Positions 42,941 to 55,839 of a DNA stretch of 64,000 nucleotides are shown here, in pieces (the first letter of the stretch is position 1; each line of letters starts with the position of its first letter). The notes below the pieces were generated by a model. The model had not been told where the DNA came from and searched no databases. It saw nothing but the letters and a program-made list of their open reading frames with translations. Where the stretch lies: contig OZ316897.1 of NCBI GenBank assembly GCA_973895155.1, positions 18,724,001 to 18,788,000 of the forward strand, in the 5' to 3' direction. A program made the translations under genes and the position numbers. The stretch is from Marsupella aquatica. Its lineage: Eukaryota > Marchantiophyta.

Positions 42941-44278
42941 GAATCCTCCAGACGTCCAATCCGGATCGTACTCATCCCATTCGAAGCGGTCCGGGTCCAG
43001 ATGATGATGACTGAGACCGTAAACGGGAGGCTGATTCGTGAACGAAAGAGAAAAGTGTGAGCCAGACCTTATATCGTGGTTGCCACCTGATCCCGAATAC
43101 ATTTGTTCTTCTGGGGTCCCCTCCTTCCCTTCGCTCTCGGAAGGTAGATCTAGAGATGCAGCGTCGTGGAAGCTCGCTCCTGTTGAGCTTGCTGGAGTTG
43201 TGTTATCTTCCTGCCTATTGTACTGCACGGGCTCTGATGTGTGACGATACACAGAATCTGGCGCTGGATGGTGGCTGCTATTATCTTGCAGCTGCCCTAA
43301 GTTTTCATCGTAGTCCTTCAGCTGATTCTTCAGGAAGGGAGGAGTGGCCACCTGATCGAATCCCATGCAGTAATTCAGGCCGGAAGACTTGCTCAAGGAA
43401 GAACCGCAAGTAGCTGAATCATGAATCGCAAAGGTTGCTGGAGGAGCGCGATCGGAGGTCACAGTTGGTGCAGAAAAATGAACTGGGCTGATCATCGATG
43501 TCAACGACGAGTCTGGCCTTGCTGGCGCACCGCGGCTATCCAAATCCACGTCCATAGGCACTGCACTGGCTTGCGGTCGCCGATCAGGTTGAGCAGGTTG
43601 AGGTTGCGGCCGAATGACCGGAGCTGGAAGTTCTTTACAACCCGTAAGCTCCTGAACAGTGGCTCGGAATTCCCCGACGGTCGCGTATTTGGTTGTCGTC
43701 GGAGGCTTTTTAGATTTTCGTTTCCGCTTCTTGGGGACCTTGGCAGGTGCACGTCCAGCCACTCTCGCAACCGATGTGGATGCAGGTGCGCGTCCAACTA
43801 CGCTCGCAACGGTTGTAGATGCAGATACTGCACTCCTCCCCCGTACAGGGTTCGGTGCAGATGGCGACATTGGTGAATTGGGCGTCGGCACTGGACGCTC
43901 CTGCGCAATCCCCCGGGCACTTCTATGTAAACCCATCGTTGTTGGGTTGCTTCGCTCCGTCGTTGTGAAATTCAATCCGCACGACACGGAGCTGTCACTA
44001 CTTATGCTTGGAGCTGGAGATAATCCACGAGAAGTTCCGGAAGGTGGGATGCTCCCCTTGTTGCGCGGCGAGGTCAGACTGCAACACTCCACGAGTAACT
44101 TAAGTAAAGGTGTCGGTACCATCATCGATGGTGAGGTGCATGAAGAACTGGCTGCATTTGCCAATTCTGTAGTTCTGACTCGTCTGTTCTTCTGAAGCTC
44201 TCTCTCCAGAGCTCGACCTAGTTCCTCTTTGAGATTCATTCCCTGCTCACCATTGGGAGAATAGGAGCTGTTTGCCAT
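42908..44278 (-). CDS. VQ-motif-containing protein
   Basis: VQ proteins are plant nuclear cofactors that bind WRKY transcription factors through the VQ motif and are often MAP-kinase substrates. They act in defence and development. The 456-residue product carries the diagnostic motif as EFRATVQELTGC (F204, V208, Q209, L211-T212-G213), preceded by a strong basic nuclear localisation stretch KKRKRKSKK (183-191) and a PTTT linker, as is usual in the family. The rest is Ser/Pro/Thr-rich and probably disordered, with many SP/TP sites (for example 49-50, 56-57, 69-71, 87-90, 131-140) suitable for MAP kinases. The start is at the ATG at 44278 (MANSSYSPNG); no longer frame is plausible. No introns, as usual for moss VQ genes. 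Longer than most VQ proteins (100-400). The 3' end lies in a tandem duplication. Confidence 0.93.
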   Translation of the reverse strand: MANSSYSPNGEQGMNLKEELGRALERELQKNRRVRTTELANAASSSCTSPSMMVPTPLLKLLVECCSLTSPRNKGSIPPSGTSRGLSPAPSISSDSSVSCGLNFTTTERSNPTTMGLHRSARGIAQERPVPTPNSPMSPSAPNPVRGRSAVSASTTVASVVGRAPASTSVARVAGRAPAKVPKKRKRKSKKPPTTTKYATVGEFRATVQELTGCKELPAPVIRPQPQPAQPDRRPQASAVPMDVDLDSRGAPARPDSSLTSMISPVHFSAPTVTSDRAPPATFAIHDSATCGSSLSKSSGLNYCMGFDQVATPPFLKNQLKDYDENLGQLQDNSSHHPAPDSVYRHTSEPVQYNRQEDNTTPASSTGASFHDAASLDLPSESEGKEGTPEEQMYSGSGGNHDIRSGSHFSLSFTNQPPVYGLSHHHLDPDRFEWDEYDPDWTSGGFILADSFLNCQ

Positions 44279-45884
44279 AATTGAGTTCTCGGCAACGTTG
44301 AGCGTCTGAGAAATCTTTGTACCAGGAATGTGCGTCGATTCAGGTTATTTGCGATCACCAACGTTGCTTCTATCCAGAATACGAAAACCACCCTTAATAT
44401 GTATCTGCCTGCTTCCTGACTTTCACCCGATCTGCCTTACCGCTCTTCGGGTGGCCCACTGCTAGAGGCCCTGCCAAGTTCATTAACTTTGCTCGCCCTG
44501 TGAGTCGCATGCGAGCGAATATCACATATCTCCGTAAGCAGCCGTGAGCACAGAAGCAGACCGATGGGATTTGGACGCAGCAAACGAGAGCAAAGCCTAG
44601 TCACTGTGACCGGCGCCGATCTTCTGACTATTCCGGAGGTACGTATCGCGAGAGCCCCTCGGTCGGAATTATCTCATCACTGGCTCAGCACCTTTGAATC
44701 ATCGACTGGTCTTCCCAGATTCTCAAACACAGCAGAATTCTCCCTCCTTCGATTCTAGAATGGTTATGAACTCCAACTCAATTAGAGTCATCTATCCGCA
44801 CTGGCTGAAAAGACATCTCACGACTAGACATTTATCACTCGACGCTGGCCAGCATCTCAGCACCCGAACCTCGATCACCTACAAGTTGATGGACAGTAAT
44901 ACCTAGACACCTTTCTCCCGTTTCTTCGAATAACTCCGAACGGACCAGACAACTCTCAGGGAACTCGAGGAAAACGGATCACTCCCTTACCGTCTCTCAA
45001 TACCCCAAATTAAGGTCACACTAAGCAGGTAGACAGAAAATGCAGCCGAGCCTCATTCACTATGTTCGACATAAATTCGACCCCAAATCAACACCTTGTC
45101 CCTGAGTTCTCTCTACATGTAAGCTACAAACCCTCCTGCCCAAGAGTTACGTTCCCTATCGACACGAGAGAGCTCAGCTCTCCTCTCCTCTCCTCTCCTC
45201 TGCAAGTGAAAACGACAGGAGGTTGAATACTATCCGAGACGATTTAGACAAGACTTCGATAGATGGCAATGCGGTACGATGACGAGGCGAGATCAGAATG
45301 GTCTCGGACACACAGACTCCAAGCCGGAGAGGTCTCGGATCATGGAAACCCCGCAAATGGATTCATCAAGCAGCTCGACCTGAGGAGAGCTTCTCATCTC
45401 TTATACCATCTCGTGCAGCTGTAGCTCCCGCTGCTGCTACAAATACAAACGCACCAGATCACAGCAGCACGCAACGCAGTGAAACGCAACGCAATGCAAT
45501 GCAATGCAATGCCATACAATACAATGCAATGCGATGAAATGGTCACGTAATGTAAAGCCTCGTTCGCCCTGGCCAATCGATTTTGAGGCGGAGCAGGAGA
45601 AGCTGCGTGGAAGCATCGCCAGAGGCCATTTTCGTCAAATTGACACACGCGCAAGACTCGCGACGACCCGGCCCGACTCCATGGGGCAGGTCCAGCCGCG
45701 TGGAATCCCTTCTCGTAGGGCCCCAAGTCCCCAACCAGCAAATACCGTATAATTATCATCATCACCCTTCGTACCGTAGAAGCTTTCAATTGGTAGAGTA
45801 GAGTAGACTGGATCAGAGACGATGATTTATATATAATTTATATATATATATATAGTTTATATGTATGGAATATACACTAATTTT
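44279..45884. other. Upstream region of the VQ gene with microsatellites
   Basis: Contains a TCTCC pentamer run at about 45176-45201 (GGAGA on the gene's strand), a GCAAT-type pentamer array at about 45470-45540, and an AT dinucleotide-rich stretch at 45825-45865. The GAGA-type run 0.9 kb upstream could be part of the VQ promoter or leader. No additional gene is supported. Confidence 0.6.
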
Positions 45885-46150
45885 ATATAGAAAAGGGCCA
45901 AACAGAGCACAAAAGAATAAACAAAAGAGTTCTCAAGTGAACAAAACCAAGTCAGATCAAAAGGAACCCTCTAAGAACCAAGAAAGGGGAACTAAAATGA
46001 TCGCAAATGGACCGAGGTCCTTATCATTCCTAGCTAATGGGGCTAACAGCTAATGGTCCACATCAAGTGTCGAAACTAAATCGGCAAGTAGGACTGGAAC
46101 GTCTTCTAGGGGGGCTAGCTGATACAGAGGCACACTAGCACCCACAGGTT
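45885..46150. repeat. Dispersed repeat family R3, copy 1
   Basis: Shares 'gaaaagggcca.acaaag', 'aaatgatcgcaaatg', 'agctaatggtccacatc' and 'tcttctaggggggc' in order with 49560-49760. Purine-rich on the plus strand; a transposon remnant of unknown class. Confidence 0.6.
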
Positions 46151-46479
46151 TGTCCAAAATGGTCTCACATATTTTTGAAACTCAGATGGACCTCATTTTA
46201 CTCACAATGTCATAGAGAGTATTACTAATTAATACATAGGACCCAATCCTATGGTTTTTGTATAAGGTCCATGGGACCATCATTTTTGCACTGGCAATGG
46301 TTTGGACAATTTTTGGTAACTTGCGGCTGACTTTATGAAGCGTATCTTAGAAATTTTTCCTATGTATTTAATATAGCTACCTAATCTGTATACATCTTAC
46401 GGTTGGAAAAGGATTAATTGCAGCTTCTATCAACACCGATAAATTGTACCATCCCCGTTGTGCGGGTAGAGTCATCAAG

Positions 46480-46965
46480 TACAACAGTAAACACAAAAAA
46501 GAAATTGTGATTGGGTGCGTTTGGATGGAATTTGGGGATGGTGCTTCAATTTTGTGCAGTATGCTTTGAGTAGTCTAGATATGAAGAGCAATTACCATTT
46601 TGGGAAGAACATTTCACTTTTGTGAGCATAAGGTCATCAGCTACAATAGTTTACACAGAAAAGAAATTGTGATGGGGTTTGTTTGGATGGAATTTGGGGA
46701 TGGTGCTTCATTTTTGTGAAGTATATACTGAGTAGTTTAGATACAAAGAAGAAATTACACATTGGGGAAGAACACTTCACTCGTATGAGCGTAAACTCAG
46801 CAGCTACAAAAAAATTTGAACTAAAAAACTTTTTGTGTTTGGGTGCCTTTGGATGGAATTTGTGTATAATAGTGCTTCATTCCCAGCTTCATTTATATCT
46901 AAACTACTAAACTTTGGGGAAGAACAGCTCACTTTTGTGAAGGAAGCCCTAAGTTGTTTGGGGGC
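46480..46965. repeat. About 165-bp satellite, three units
   Basis: Each unit has 'aaagaaattgtg', 'tttggatggaatttg', 'tggtgcttcattttt', 'gagtagtttagat' and 'gggaagaacatttcactttt', with unit starts near 46495, 46660 and 46820. The third unit is the most diverged. Confidence 0.88.
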
Positions 46966-49539
46966 AATGAACTATGCTTCTTTGTTGATGTTGTGTGTTG
47001 TCATAGCCTTCACTCAGGATGTAATTCTACAGTAAAGATGAACAGCAACAGTATATTTTGTTCTCATAGATATTGAGATGGTACCAAAGTGATGTTTTGC
47101 TGAGTAAAACAATTGTTACTCATAAGACAGGATGTACACTTGTGCAACATCCACCAGACACACAAATACACGACATTGGAGATAAGTGGTTCACTAGAGT
47201 CTAAGCTCATGGGAACACACAAGAAAGTTATACTAAACTCTAAACTCATCAACTATACCGAGTCTCCACCGACTAAGTTTTTCTTGGATCCGACTTGATT
47301 CCCTAAGAATGAACTCAAGTTTCATTCATTTCTTTTTCTACGTTCATTACTGTATCCTCGCCCGGGTACACCCGGAATTGTGGGTCTGGTGGAAGGCCCC
47401 CCGCGTGCCGGCTTGTCGCCGGAGACGCATTATTACTAACTTGGCGCACCTCTTCCTTTCCAGCAACTATTTCTCATAGTGTATTTGCCTTTTTTTATTT
47501 CGTTTGAAGCATCAATGACACCGAAAAACCGAATGTACCGTAGGTACACCTCTCTTCGACTAACCAGCCTTTAATCGCATTAGTATATTATAAACAGCGT
47601 GAACGAGTCGTTCGAGAAAGCAAACTACGAGGCAAGAATACCAGAATTTAATTGAGTTTTCTATCGCGTAATGTTACTTAACTAAGTCAATATACTAGTA
47701 GCACATCTTACCATACTCAAGCACCAGATTATAGTTTGACTAAGTGTGGTTACACATTAATTCTAGATCTACAAATAAATTATGTTTGAACACTAGTAAT
47801 TTATTCAAACTGTGCTTATACATTAATTCTAGGTCTACAATTATGTCTGAACACTAGTAACTTATCCAAACTTATGCCACAGGTAAATTAATTGAAACCG
47901 AATGCAAAAGGTCACAATATCTTGTACAAGTCACATTTGAGTTAAAAGTATAAAAGATACTATCTGAGACTATTTCTACATTCTCTGAAAGTTCATTGGA
48001 GCTTAGCAGACAACCCCTGTCCATGTGAACTTTCGTTTATGAGAAAGGAAACCATTTATGAAAGGGAAAAAAATCAACTTTTGTGCAACACACATACGAT
48101 AACCGTATATCATGATCATCCTTTGTAGGGTGTGAGAGAGTACCGTAGAGAAAAGAGATCAAGATGGTGTAGAGGATAAATATACATTAAAATTTCAAAA
48201 TACCTACCACTGACAAAAGTTCAGGTAGTTTCTGTGAAATCCCTAGTTTCTTTTTAAATCGGGGGAAAACGTCTATAATGTATATACTAGGAATATTGTA
48301 AGTATTTTTTAGTAAACACTGATCTATCAATTGATGTATATCTCTTTAAAAGCTGAAAAATTCAATCTAGATTGTTTATCATCAGAATTTGAGCTACCAA
48401 TTCATGAGTGATTTTTTGTTAGCTTGTGAATGCTGGGGAAAAAGTTATAATACATATTTTATTACTTGTAAGCATCGATGTAAAAGCTGCTTTTTCAGAA
48501 TATATAATATATCTTATTTAAAAAATTGCAGGATAACAGTCAAAACCTATGCAGATAGGTCTACTGTTTCCAAAATTCAGAGAAATATTTACAGTGGGCA
48601 GAAGATCTAAATATTTGAAATCGTCTGGACTAACTACGCTGTTGTATTTTGCTGGTAAGTGAAAAGGGCTGTTAAGACAAAAATCAAAAAGCAACAGCAC
48701 ACACGTTGTTTAATCTAGACGCTTTGTAATGGACAAATGATTGAATGTGTAGTGTTGGTTTAATTTCAAGGCTTATTAGAGTGTGGTTCTCTTTGTTTTG
48801 CCAGGCTTGTTTGAGTTACTTTAGACTGGATTTTAGTGATATGAAGAGGACCAGCCGGGTTAGCTGGAGAACCCAGGTCAGGTCCCTGTTAAGTGTCTCA
48901 TATGTGTGGTTACAAGCTTAGATCTGACTGCATAGCATATGTGATAAAAATTAGACATATATTTTGGTTGCAAGCTTAAGTGTGACTCCATAGCATATGG
49001 GGCAAACATAACATTACAATTAATAGCCCTAAAATTAACATTCACAGGGCTTTGGCCGGTGTAGTATGATTAAAATGAAGTACACCAAATGGTACAAAAG
49101 GTACAGCCAGGACGACAAGTGCATGACCTCTAAGACAGTAAGTGACAATCCCTTGCCTTTCAAACTAAAAAACTAAACGGCGCCCCCCAAAGGGGCCCAA
49201 ACATATAATTACACTCAACCCCATAGAACATGGCAGCATTGGTTTGCACAACGAAAGCCAAATCTACAGCAAATTCTATTTTTGGAATGGGTCTACCAGC
49301 CGCCACAAAGTAGCCACATATGTTAGTGGGGGGCCTAATGGAAAGACACACACCTCGGGGCCTAGAGCTTGTGTACTGAGTAAGGAGCTCAATTGGTCAA
49401 ACAGGTGCTATAGCCTGTGTTCTTATCCAACCAAGTAACTACGTTGAAGAGAGCTTTATACAACTTGCCTAAAAAGCCTGATCTAATGGTGTAGAATATT
49501 TAAGTCGACTGCAAATGATCAAGCAAACTAGAGAAAGCC
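46966..49539. other. AT-rich spacer with two small duplications
   Basis: A 'cattaattctag.tctacaa' ... 'gaacactagtaa.tta' unit of about 75 bp is doubled at 47730-47872, and a 'tggttacaagctta' ... 'catagcatatg' unit of about 66 bp is doubled at 48907-49000. No gene is supported. Confidence 0.6.
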
Positions 49540-49559
49540 CTCTTGAGCTGAAAATGACC

Positions 49560-49790
49560 AATTTACTTGAAAAGGGCCACACAAAGTAGAAGGGAGTAAA
49601 ATCGGTGCAAAGAGAGCAAAGACCAAGCTCAAAAGATGACCGCAAATGCAACCCCAAAAACCTAGATCTACCACAACAAAAGTGTGATGAGCTAAAGGTC
49701 CAAATCTAATGTAGTAACCAGATCTGCAGACATGGATGCACTCTTGAGGGGGCAATGATTGTTGGTTGATTAGATAGTCGGATCTAGGGG
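49560..49790. repeat. Dispersed repeat family R3, copy 2
   Basis: Partner of 45885-46150, same orientation. Open stretches on the minus strand (49528-49755) follow the repeat and do not resemble a known protein. Confidence 0.6.
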
Positions 49791-50705
49791 AACTTAAATG
49801 ATGCCGATAAAGGCATCACTGACCTCATTATATATGGGTACTAGGAAGCAACAAAACACTTGGCATGTAGGCCTATGTGCCCTAAGGTAGTGCCATCTGG
49901 TAAAATTTTCACAAATGAATAGGGCAAGAATAGACTTAGAAACCTTCAGTTACTGCAAAAGAACAATACAGAGCAACAAGGGTATAATGGAATACTCGCA
50001 ACAACTGACAATAGAAAGAAACATTGTCCCATCTACAACAAAGTTAAAACATATTTAGTGTCTAAGGTTATAAGGAAAATTGTTAGAGGTGCTGTCAAAT
50101 TGAGCTTCTTCTTCTCTAGTGTGAAAATAAAGCCAGGCCTTAACCAGTAGAGAGTCTTGTCAGATCCAAAGAATTAGGCTGGCGCTATTGCTCACAAGGT
50201 CCATGACAAACGAGACCTAGGTAATAAAAAGTGCACTGTCACAAACACAAAAGTGACTACCAACCAATGTTAACTACACTGTAAAGCATACTAGTCCCGA
50301 CAGTAGTGCTACAAGCATGGCATGCAGGAACAACATTGATATTTATTTATTTATTGTTAAGACCAATAGGGGCCTCATCCCAGACATTAGCCGAGACATT
50401 AGCCAATTTACTGAGCTGGACAATCTAATCAAGCAGCCATTCAAGAATCTTCCAATGAGTTTGAGGACCCCTTTGCTTATGTAAGGATGATGTTATTTAA
50501 CAAGTTGGAGCGATCATGAAGAGTTGCCTATTGAAATGGGTTTGAAATGGAGATGAGTGGACAACAAGAGGAGATTATTTGTGGTAACAATCCATGCAAA
50601 ATATTCCATATTGTAATTACTCTTATATGTGTCAATGGAGTCCTTGTAACATGATTCCCTAGATTCAATGCAAGTTGCTAAGTACTGTAGTTGAAAGTTT
50701 TTGCT

Positions 50706-50860
50706 CCCTTGGTATTCTTGTGTCCATAGTAGCCTAAGGGTTTCTTATTATCCCTTGGTATTCCCTTGTCCATTGTAACTGAATGGGGTTTCTTGTTGTC
50801 CTTTGATATTACTTGGCCCATAGTAACCAAACGGTTTCTTATGTTACCTTGGTAAATGTT
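50706..50860. repeat. Tandem repeat of about 50 bp, three units
   Basis: 'ccttggtatt.ccttgtccatagtaacc.aagggtttcttatt' recurs starting near 50709, 50754 and 50803, with a further partial ending 'ttaccttggtaaatg'. Confidence 0.8.
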
Positions 50861-52319
50861 ACATTAGGTTCAATCAGAGTTTCTTTATACCCATAGCCAT
50901 ACAAAATTTGCCAATTAAATACAAAATTCAGACAATTCACTGGAAAACATGGATTCATCAATCATGACCCATCCAAAGGTTATTTTCTTGTAACCTTTTC
51001 TTTGTTTATTTGAAGTGTTAATTTTCACTTTTCCATTGTTTTAACAGTTATGGGGTTTAATTGTTTTGCTTTGTCTTGCCTCATTTGAACACAAATAGTC
51101 ATGTTTGGTGCTTCTTGCATATAACTAATTATTCTTGTTTGTAATTAATATAGTGCTGATGTGGCTGCATGTACGTGCTGCCAGGGATTTTAGAAGGAGC
51201 TTCCCATGAGGATTCATAATGGAAGCAGATGAAGCCTTTTAAATAGAAATAAAAATCACCATTTTTTGTAATTTTAAACCAGGCTAGCTAGTTGTTTGGG
51301 GCCAACACTATTTGTCCTGTCCTTTAACATGTTCCAACTAGTTGTTATCACGGGTCCTGTAAGTTAGCAACTCTTGCAAATCTATACATTATAAGGTGGG
51401 CACTAGACTCTGCAATCACTTTGCTTGTATCTAAGCTGTGAGTACCATTGTGCCTGAGTCAGTTTCACCCCAGGTTTACCCCCATAGTCATCGTGTAGAG
51501 GCTTTACTCCTACACCATATGTAGCCTCTTAGGGGGGACCCAGAGCCCCATCAAACTAGGCAAACCCCCAGGGCAAGATTGAAGGTGAATGTTCTATAAC
51601 CTGGTTTTGTTATCCGACTTAGATGTTTGACACATATTGCTAGAGAAAATAAACTGGAGTTCAATTTCTAAAAGCATTCAATACTTTTCATCAATTGTTT
51701 TCTTTTTAAAGTTGATAATTATCTCTTTTGCGGATGGAGGAAACCAGCAGGCCAAAAGGCATATCAGCACCTGGTAAGGCAAAAGAGCTCGCAAAAGAGG
51801 CCAACAGGACCGTAGAGAAAGCATGGGTAGAAGCCTGGACAGCTTGGAAGTATGTCCCACAAATCCCGACGGAGTTCGAGCAGCTCTCACATACCTTCAG
51901 ACCAGAACTACCAATATGGGTTCAAATTAAGAAGAGCCTGTCCCCTTGTACACTAAAATTAACCATAGTCAACTGGCTTACTTTTCTATTACAATCAGCA
52001 GAAAAGGGCCCCCTTTTCACATGGCTTCATGCTGACTACAATGAGGTGAGTTCAAACACTTAAAAGAAGTTACAAACAAAGCTAAAGTAGACTGGTCATT
52101 GGAAGGACAAAATAATTGTACGAGCGTAACTTTAGTGACATGAACTTAATCTGACTGCCATTCGTAGAAAAATGTATAGTAACAGTAGGACACACTACTT
52201 TGTATCTAAGGTGCTTGGTGTTTTTGGGGCAGGACAACCTTGAATTAACTATAGTTATCACAATCATCACCACAGTACAGAAAACAAACATTCAACCTGT
52301 GGTTTTGTTTTGTTCTCAG
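50861..52319. other. Spacer with one open stretch of unknown origin
   Basis: A 110-codon open stretch (51734-52063, plus) starts with an ATG (MEETSRPKGISAPGKAKE) and is Lys/Glu/Trp-rich, but matches nothing I know. It may belong to the transposon remnants that follow. Confidence 0.3.
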
Positions 52320-52465
52320 TTGGTGCGGGTGAATCCTTGGCTTGTTGGATAGCTTTGGTATACTTGGGGCCTTTTCCCTTCATTTTCACTCCCTTCATTG
52401 GGTTGCTTTGGCTTTCGGACCCTGTCTTCAGATTTGGGTTTATGCCCTTTGACAATGTGATACAT
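52320..52465 (-). mobile_element. Transposon tail remnant, copy 1 (inverted partner at 54310-54480)
   Basis: The reverse complement of this block matches 54310-54480. Translated on the minus strand it gives a Lys-rich tail with TGS...QS.PMKG....KG.K.TK...PA.T.NK; the plus strand at 54.3 kb gives the same pattern. Conservation of the peptide pattern suggests the end of a transposon protein. Class unknown. Confidence 0.5.
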
Positions 52466-53425
52466 AATTTGTTAGACTCACAACATTATTGAGAATCATG
52501 TCCCGTAGAGAGAGTTGTAGTAGCACAGAGACCTGACCAATATATAACACCTGTAGTGGAGGCAAAGAAGCAAATATTTCTTCATTATGGTTTTGAAATT
52601 TAAAAACATAAAGAAGAGGTACATAACTACAGTCAGAGAAGAGTCCCTTAGAAAAAGAAGTGTAGAATAAGAATAATATGAAGCAAACCAGAAATAGGTG
52701 GTGTAAGTGAAGTACAGAAGAGGCAACTACTGTAGTTCTTAAGCCAAATAATATAAAAGATGTTTATTAGGTTTGAAATTTTGAATCATTTATTTACTAT
52801 AAAGGTGTCCTTTTATTCCCTTTTGTTAAATTAACTACAGATTCGCTCCACTCTCACTGGTAAACCTAGTCAAACCCATGGATGTTGACCATTACCTTGT
52901 TAGGGGTATGGGGAATAGTCTAGTTGACCCATGAAATGTCATCCACTCATTTCCGCGGCAACATTTCCTTTTATGAAACTACTGTAGGAGGCACTTTATG
53001 CTTGGAAATCCCAATCCAACCTGGAATTGGGTGGGACCCTGTAAAAGATTAAAGGGGTGGGACATTTGTGCTACAAGATTGGACCACCTCTACTGTAGAG
53101 AAGGTTTCCCTTTTGAATGCCCATTTTCCCTATTTTAAAGAATATCTTGGCAGCTAAGAGGCAGCAATGAAGTGAAATTATATATCAGTAAGGTGATGCC
53201 ATGCTTGGCAGAGGCAGCAATGAATTGACATGTATCATTAAGGTGATGCCTCCTTACATAGACTATGGCTCCATTTTGGAGACATCTCCAGATACTAGAA
53301 GTATCCCATTGGCACTCTAGAAAAGTGACTTGGTTGGGACTCAATTCATCCAAAAAAGTTATTCTGAGATCCAGGCCCAACTAGACTCTTGAGCTTTGAA
53401 AATCTGGTTCTAGAGCCCTTCAAAA

Positions 53426-53635
53426 TTGGAAAGTCAGATGTCAGATGGCTGCTGTCACATCTGCCTGGGAACACTTGACACCATTCTCCATCTATCCCTC
53501 AAATGTTTTCATCTCAGGTATGAAGAGCAGCTTGGAGTTGGTAGATTGGAGAAAGAAATGGAGCAGGCTTCAAGGTGGTTGGTCTTAAGCTTACCCTTCC
53601 GAGTGCAGCCTGACACAACCCTACACTTACTGTAG
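53426..53635 (+). pseudogene. Possible reverse-transcriptase zinc-binding remnant
   Basis: A short open stretch contains CHIC, then DTILHLSLKC, the spacing seen in the C-terminal zinc-binding segment of plant LINE reverse transcriptases (C..C....[ED]T..H.....C). Nothing else of a reverse transcriptase is recognisable nearby, so this is a weak call. It lies on the same strand as, and 0.7 kb before, the Lys-rich tail at 54310. Confidence 0.3.
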
Positions 53636-54309
53636 ATTATTTCTAATTTACCAGGCACTAACTTTGGAGTAGATGGTACGTTGCCACAGAATGGACTTCT
53701 TTTTTATCCTACTAATCTATGTCCCTTTAATCAACTATCTAATTTGTCTGAAACTTTGGATCACCTAATAGGTGCTGGAACAACAACAATACCGGGTCAC
53801 AGCCACACAAGACTACTACAAGCCAGAGAAGTGCTTGCAACTGAAAGAGCACAGCCCGGAGCATGACTACTGGGGCAGAGTCCCAGATCCGTCTAGGTCT
53901 CTTCTGATTGGAGGTTGGTAACCTCATCAGTTACTATTTACAATAGTCACTAATATCATGCATTAGTTGCATATCCATTCTCAGACAATCTCATAGAGGT
54001 CTCTAAGATTGGAAAACATGGCAGGACTATACAGACGTTGAACTAGCAGGGTCATGGTTGTACAAACATTGTACATATAAAGTCCCATCTTAAGCTCTTT
54101 AAGATTGATTGAGCAGTTAATTGTCTGTTTTCCTGTCTTGCCCACCCCTTTGCTATTCTGTTAAGGGTGGGTCGTACTTGAATAGACTATATGAGATAAG
54201 AGCATTGTTTGTTGGTCTTGATGTTGGGTCCTATCTTGAATAGGCTCTCCAAAAAGAGTCAAGGAGATGTCTCTGACATTCCCAGTGAAGATGTATAGAT
54301 AGTGTCGGA

Positions 54310-54480
54310 TATGTATCACAGTGCCCCGGCACAGTGCCAAATGGGAAAAACACCAAACCAGGAGACAGGGTCCCAAAAGCAAAGTAGCCCAATGAAGGGG
54401 GAGGGAGGAAGAAAAGGCCACAAGAAGACCAAAGAGGCCAAACAAGGGAAAGAACCCCTGGCAACAACAAACAAACAATG
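54310..54480 (+). mobile_element. Transposon tail remnant, copy 2
   Basis: Inverted copy of 52320-52465. The plus strand encodes a Lys-rich C-terminal tail ending in a stop near 54478. The minus strand beside it (54527-54877) is open for 116 codons and rich in Leu/Arg, but unrecognised. Confidence 0.5.
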
Positions 54481-55009
54481 ACAAAGAACCCACAAGTGAA
54501 CGCACAAAGCTGAGAAGACTAACACCCTACTGGGCCATGAACTGAAAAGCTTGATAAAGTTCTGGAGCAAACCGCATAGAAGGGTCATGAGGTGGAATTT
54601 GTCTAGCTAGAGGCCCTAAAATCAACTGCCTTGCCCTATGAAGGAGAGTGAAAGCCCGAGCTCTATGTTGTGCAAGATACACCCTCAATCTGTCTAAAGA
54701 AGGCTGTGAGGACAGATACATGGGGGAAAGGCCTCCGCTCAATACAAAAAATGGCACAGGCTTGAAGGAATTGGTCAAAGGTAGGGTGGAGAGCACCAAA
54801 TATCTCTGGAGCAAAAGATCCCATGGGTAGCGAACTGCACAGGCTTCCTCCTTGAATTGGGCTGCCTTTGCAGCCAAAATCCATGTTCTTGTTGGAATGT
54901 TGCCGGGCTCTTGGACATTACAACTTGTAGGGAACGAAGTGACTAATATGATGCACTAGTGACAAATACTAGTTATAAATCACTAGGAGATAATGAGATA
55001 GTCACATTC

Positions 55010-55310
55010 CTTTGTTATAAACTCCCATGGAAATCTCTTTCCAAAATCTCTAGCTACATCTGCCTGTGCAGCCATGTGAATGCTATTGGTCACAAACAAG
55101 TAAGGTTGTTTGTGCAATCTGAATAACCAATCAAACCTAACAAATGAATTCATTTTTGAGGCAAGGCCAAGATAAACAGTCAGACCCTTATAGTCAATAA
55201 AATTCAAAGTCAAAATTTAAAGTAACAGTTCAAATAAACAAACAAATGGGTAAAAGAAAATAACCTTTTGGATGGGTTGTGATTGTGTATCAGTGTTTTC
55301 CAGTAAAATG
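55010..55310. repeat. Dispersed repeat family R1, copy 3
   Basis: Clear match to 60080-60350: 'cccatgg.a..tctttccaaaat', 'tgtgcagcca', 'ggtcacaaacaag', 'gaataacca', 'cagaccct', 'aaataaacaaa' and 'atcagtgttttcca' occur in order. Same orientation, 5 kb apart. Confidence 0.75.
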
Positions 55311-55839
55311 TTTGAATTTTTATTTAATTGAAAATTTTCTGAAATAGCCATGGGTGCAAAGAAAACCTTTCACTTCCGAAGCATTTTGCATGCATAGAAG
55401 AGTACCAAGGGAGCATGCGAAACCCTTTGGCTGTTTTTCTTAAAGGAAACATAAGAAGCCGTTTAAAAATAAAATTAAAAAAACCCCTTGGATATTATGG
55501 ACATTCAAAGAAATAACAAGGGAAGGTAAGAAACCCTTTCACTAGTATTTGGAATGTTACATGGATTGGACTATCTGGACATAGAGGTACCAAGGGAACA
55601 TTTTGCGTGGACTGCACCTCAAATACTCTCTTCTGTATTTTCAATAAAATTGAATGTGTCCTTATTTTTAACCCACTTCATTCCAAATTGTCTATTTAAT
55701 CTCTGTCCTCTCATGATCACCATATTCAAACCTATTCCAATATGCGACTCTTCATCGCTCCAGTTTATTGAATAGCATTAGGCTTACATAACCAAGGGGT
55801 CCTCAAACTATTTTAGTTTGTGTTGATTTATGTAGATAA

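Noticed and set aside
43659-44195. 178-codon plus-strand frame
   Set aside because: Antisense shadow of the VQ gene caused by its GC-rich, Ser/Pro/Ala-rich codons.
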